Source: Ulota crispa (Eukaryota > Streptophyta > Bryopsida > Orthotrichales > Orthotrichaceae). Taken from it: 64,000 nt of DNA. Every line of letters begins with the position of its first letter. Within the stretch, counting starts at the first letter, position 1. The stretch spans positions 2,854,501 through 2,918,500 of the forward strand of contig OY987251.1 in assembly GCA_963920765.1 (NCBI GenBank). The letters run 5' to 3'. The position numbers and the translations under genes are program-made. Below are positions 62,258 to 64,000 of this stretch, one piece after another. A model generated the notes under the pieces. It was given only the letters and a program-made list of their open reading frames with translations, was not told the DNA's origin and ran no database searches.

Positions 62258-63722
62258 AGCCCAAAAGACCGGCCAAACAAAACTACAACAAGGAAGTTGC
62301 ACAAAGTGACATTGACTTTTTTTGACCAATACTCAATCTCACAGTTAGACAAGACATACATCTCACGTGGAACCCACGGAATGGATCTTGTGAAGAGAAA
62401 GTTGAAGCACATACTTTGGACAACAATGCATGAGGACAAGTAGTTAAAAGACTGCGTGAAAGAGAACTTCAATAAATGGCTTGATAATCAAGTGCAAACG
62501 TGCGTCGACAACCTTGCCCAAGTGGCCAAGAACATTAAAGCTTTCAAACAAGATGATGAGCCAAAAAAACCAGTGTTGAAGCTATTGCACAAGAAGATGT
62601 ACTGGTAGCAAAATGTGGTCCGTGGATTCTTCTTAAGCAATATCCACTCTACTTCGTGATTTCAAAAGAGTCAAAACTTGGCCATAGGTTAAGGAGCAGC
62701 AGGAGGGGTGGTGTTCCTTGAGCAAGAGGTGGTAGTGATGGCATATTCAAGCAGCAGCAAAAAATAGAAGCATGGATGGGTGCGTAGAGTTATCCTCCAA
62801 AGTTCTAAACATATTCCCAATACAATGGAATTGGCGGGGAAGACATCTTTGCATGTTGATGATTTGAAGAAGGCTAGGGAGAAGTTGTCCATTGATGCAT
62901 TGGTGTGCCCATGCGAGCATTTAGAAGTCATCAAATTCTTTGTAGTGAATGATACAACTATGGAGTGTTATTTCCAATGGTGGAATGGAGATATTGTGGG
63001 TGCCATGTTTCACTTAGACCACACCAACAAAGACTATGATGAGATTGGAGAGCTTGCTTATCACGCACCACCACAAGTGATGGAAGAAGCCAAACAAATC
63101 ATGGCATACAGACGCAACCGCACCAAACTGGTGTGGGTGTTGATTTGCATCGTGGACGTTGTGCAGCAATATTTGGTACTATACAACAACATAATCCCAA
63201 ATAACATCATGTTGCACTTTCCAAACAATGATGGAAGAATTGTGTGGATTGGACTATGCGATTGGAGAATGGAAATTTGCCTAAATGAAATAACCCCATT
63301 GTTGTTCCAATTCCAAGACACTCAACACTTGCAGACCACTAGACAAAAGCATTGGTAGGTGGCATCGGAATTGATGTACTTGACTGGAAGAACAAGATCT
63401 TTGCTCTCTCCCACTTGTGTGGTTAAACCACCATGTGTAAGTATACACACGGATGGATATGCAATAGAAAAAATTGCAGCAAAGATATGGAAGGAAGATT
63501 AATGAAATGAAGACATGATTCCCAATAATACTGCATTTGGTATGTTCCAAGCAACATTGGCTGCATTGTGCAAGGAGGATCCATTGCAGAGACGCTCATT
63601 GACATATTCTACGCAATGACCTAGTGCGGCTCCAAATCATTGGCCGCCACCCATAAGTTCCTACCTCAAAGCTCAAAAAGAACAAGAAATGAAGGAAGGA
63701 CAAGCCAAAATGGAAGGCTAGG
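62258..63722 (+). pseudogene. Kinase-like pseudogene, 3' part after the copia insertion
   Basis: This continues the frame of 56198-56398 (SPKDRPNKTTTRKLHK) and stays in one frame to about 63500, with single TAG, TGA or TAA codons at intervals and an open stretch at 62780-63358. The best landmarks are a GDIVGAMF segment, then YNNIIPNNIMLHF and IGLCDW. These resemble the HxDxxxxN catalytic loop and a DFG-position CDW motif of a plant kinase-like family, followed by WVASEL at the APE position. The catalytic Asp is Asn here. The C-terminal part ends in a Lys/Glu-rich tail (AQKEQEMKEGQAKMEG). The gene was probably dead or redundant; the kinase relationship is tentative. Confidence 0.45.
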
Positions 63723-64000
63723 CATTAGTATACTACAATTCAACTGCACATTTTGAGATTTCCTACATAGCACTGGCATCTATTATAGTATTGGAGAAGT
63801 ACACGTGTAGCAATGTTAGCATTTTATTTTCAATGTACTGTTCTTTGAGCATTTTTTAAAATATAATTACATATATATTTTCTTGGTCCTTTGGTGGCTT
63901 TTTGTAGTGAATTGTTTTGCCATATATTATTAAGACCATAATAAGTGTGCCTTGAAGTTGTATGCAATTATGCAAATTTCAACAAAAGAACTAGAAGCAA
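63723..64000. other. AT-rich 3' flank
   Basis: This follows the end of the kinase-like frame. It has no recognised gene or repeat up to the window end. Confidence 0.45.

Overview
The window looks like nuclear DNA of a land plant. It holds spliceosomal genes with kilobase-size GT-AG introns, a plant-specific GRAS regulator, plant-type Ty1/copia and Ty3/gypsy elements, a LINE, and MITEs with CACTA, Harbinger, pogo and hAT-like ends. A seed-free plant (bryophyte or lycophyte grade) is my best guess. The grounds are a mitochondrial nad2 fragment that reads as protein without RNA editing, and several degenerate gene families that I do not associate with seed plants. The sequence does not fix the species.

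Bases 1-13,400 are the gene-bearing part. The first gene (1-4878, five exons, 5' end probably outside the window) encodes a multi-span membrane protein fused to an endonuclease/exonuclease/phosphatase (EEP) domain of the CWH43/PGAP2IP type. Its last intron is almost wholly a piece of mitochondrial nad2. Its other introns carry a MITE, a tandem duplication and a duplicated intron end. The second gene (10018-13366, two coding exons and a likely 5'UTR intron) is a GRAS regulator closest to the SCL4/7 group. Its 1.7-kb intron holds a foldback element that has itself been hit by a pogo-type MITE.

Bases 13,400-46,200 are a nest of decayed mobile DNA. It contains: a DUF7869-type transposase-like pseudogene; three copies of a 3.6-kb repeat encoding one unknown protein, one copy inserted into another with a near-perfect 5-bp target duplication; a Ty3/gypsy element on the minus strand broken by an hAT-like element and by a non-autonomous LTR element; and three copies of that LTR element, which has no ORF but carries long degenerate minisatellites.

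Bases 46,200-64,000 hold a RING-H2/coiled-coil pseudogene on the minus strand with a CACTA-type MITE inside, a deleted LINE, and a complete but dead Ty1/copia element (56,399-62,252). The copia has matching 283-bp LTRs, a perfect 5-bp target duplication, and an uninterrupted (ATC)94 microsatellite encoding poly-aspartate. It sits inside a kinase-like pseudogene. Across these remnants, in-frame stops look mostly like C-to-T changes (CAG to TAG, CAA to TAA), and both integrases have lost the catalytic Glu to Lys. This fits long-term methylation and deamination. Only the first two genes look functional.
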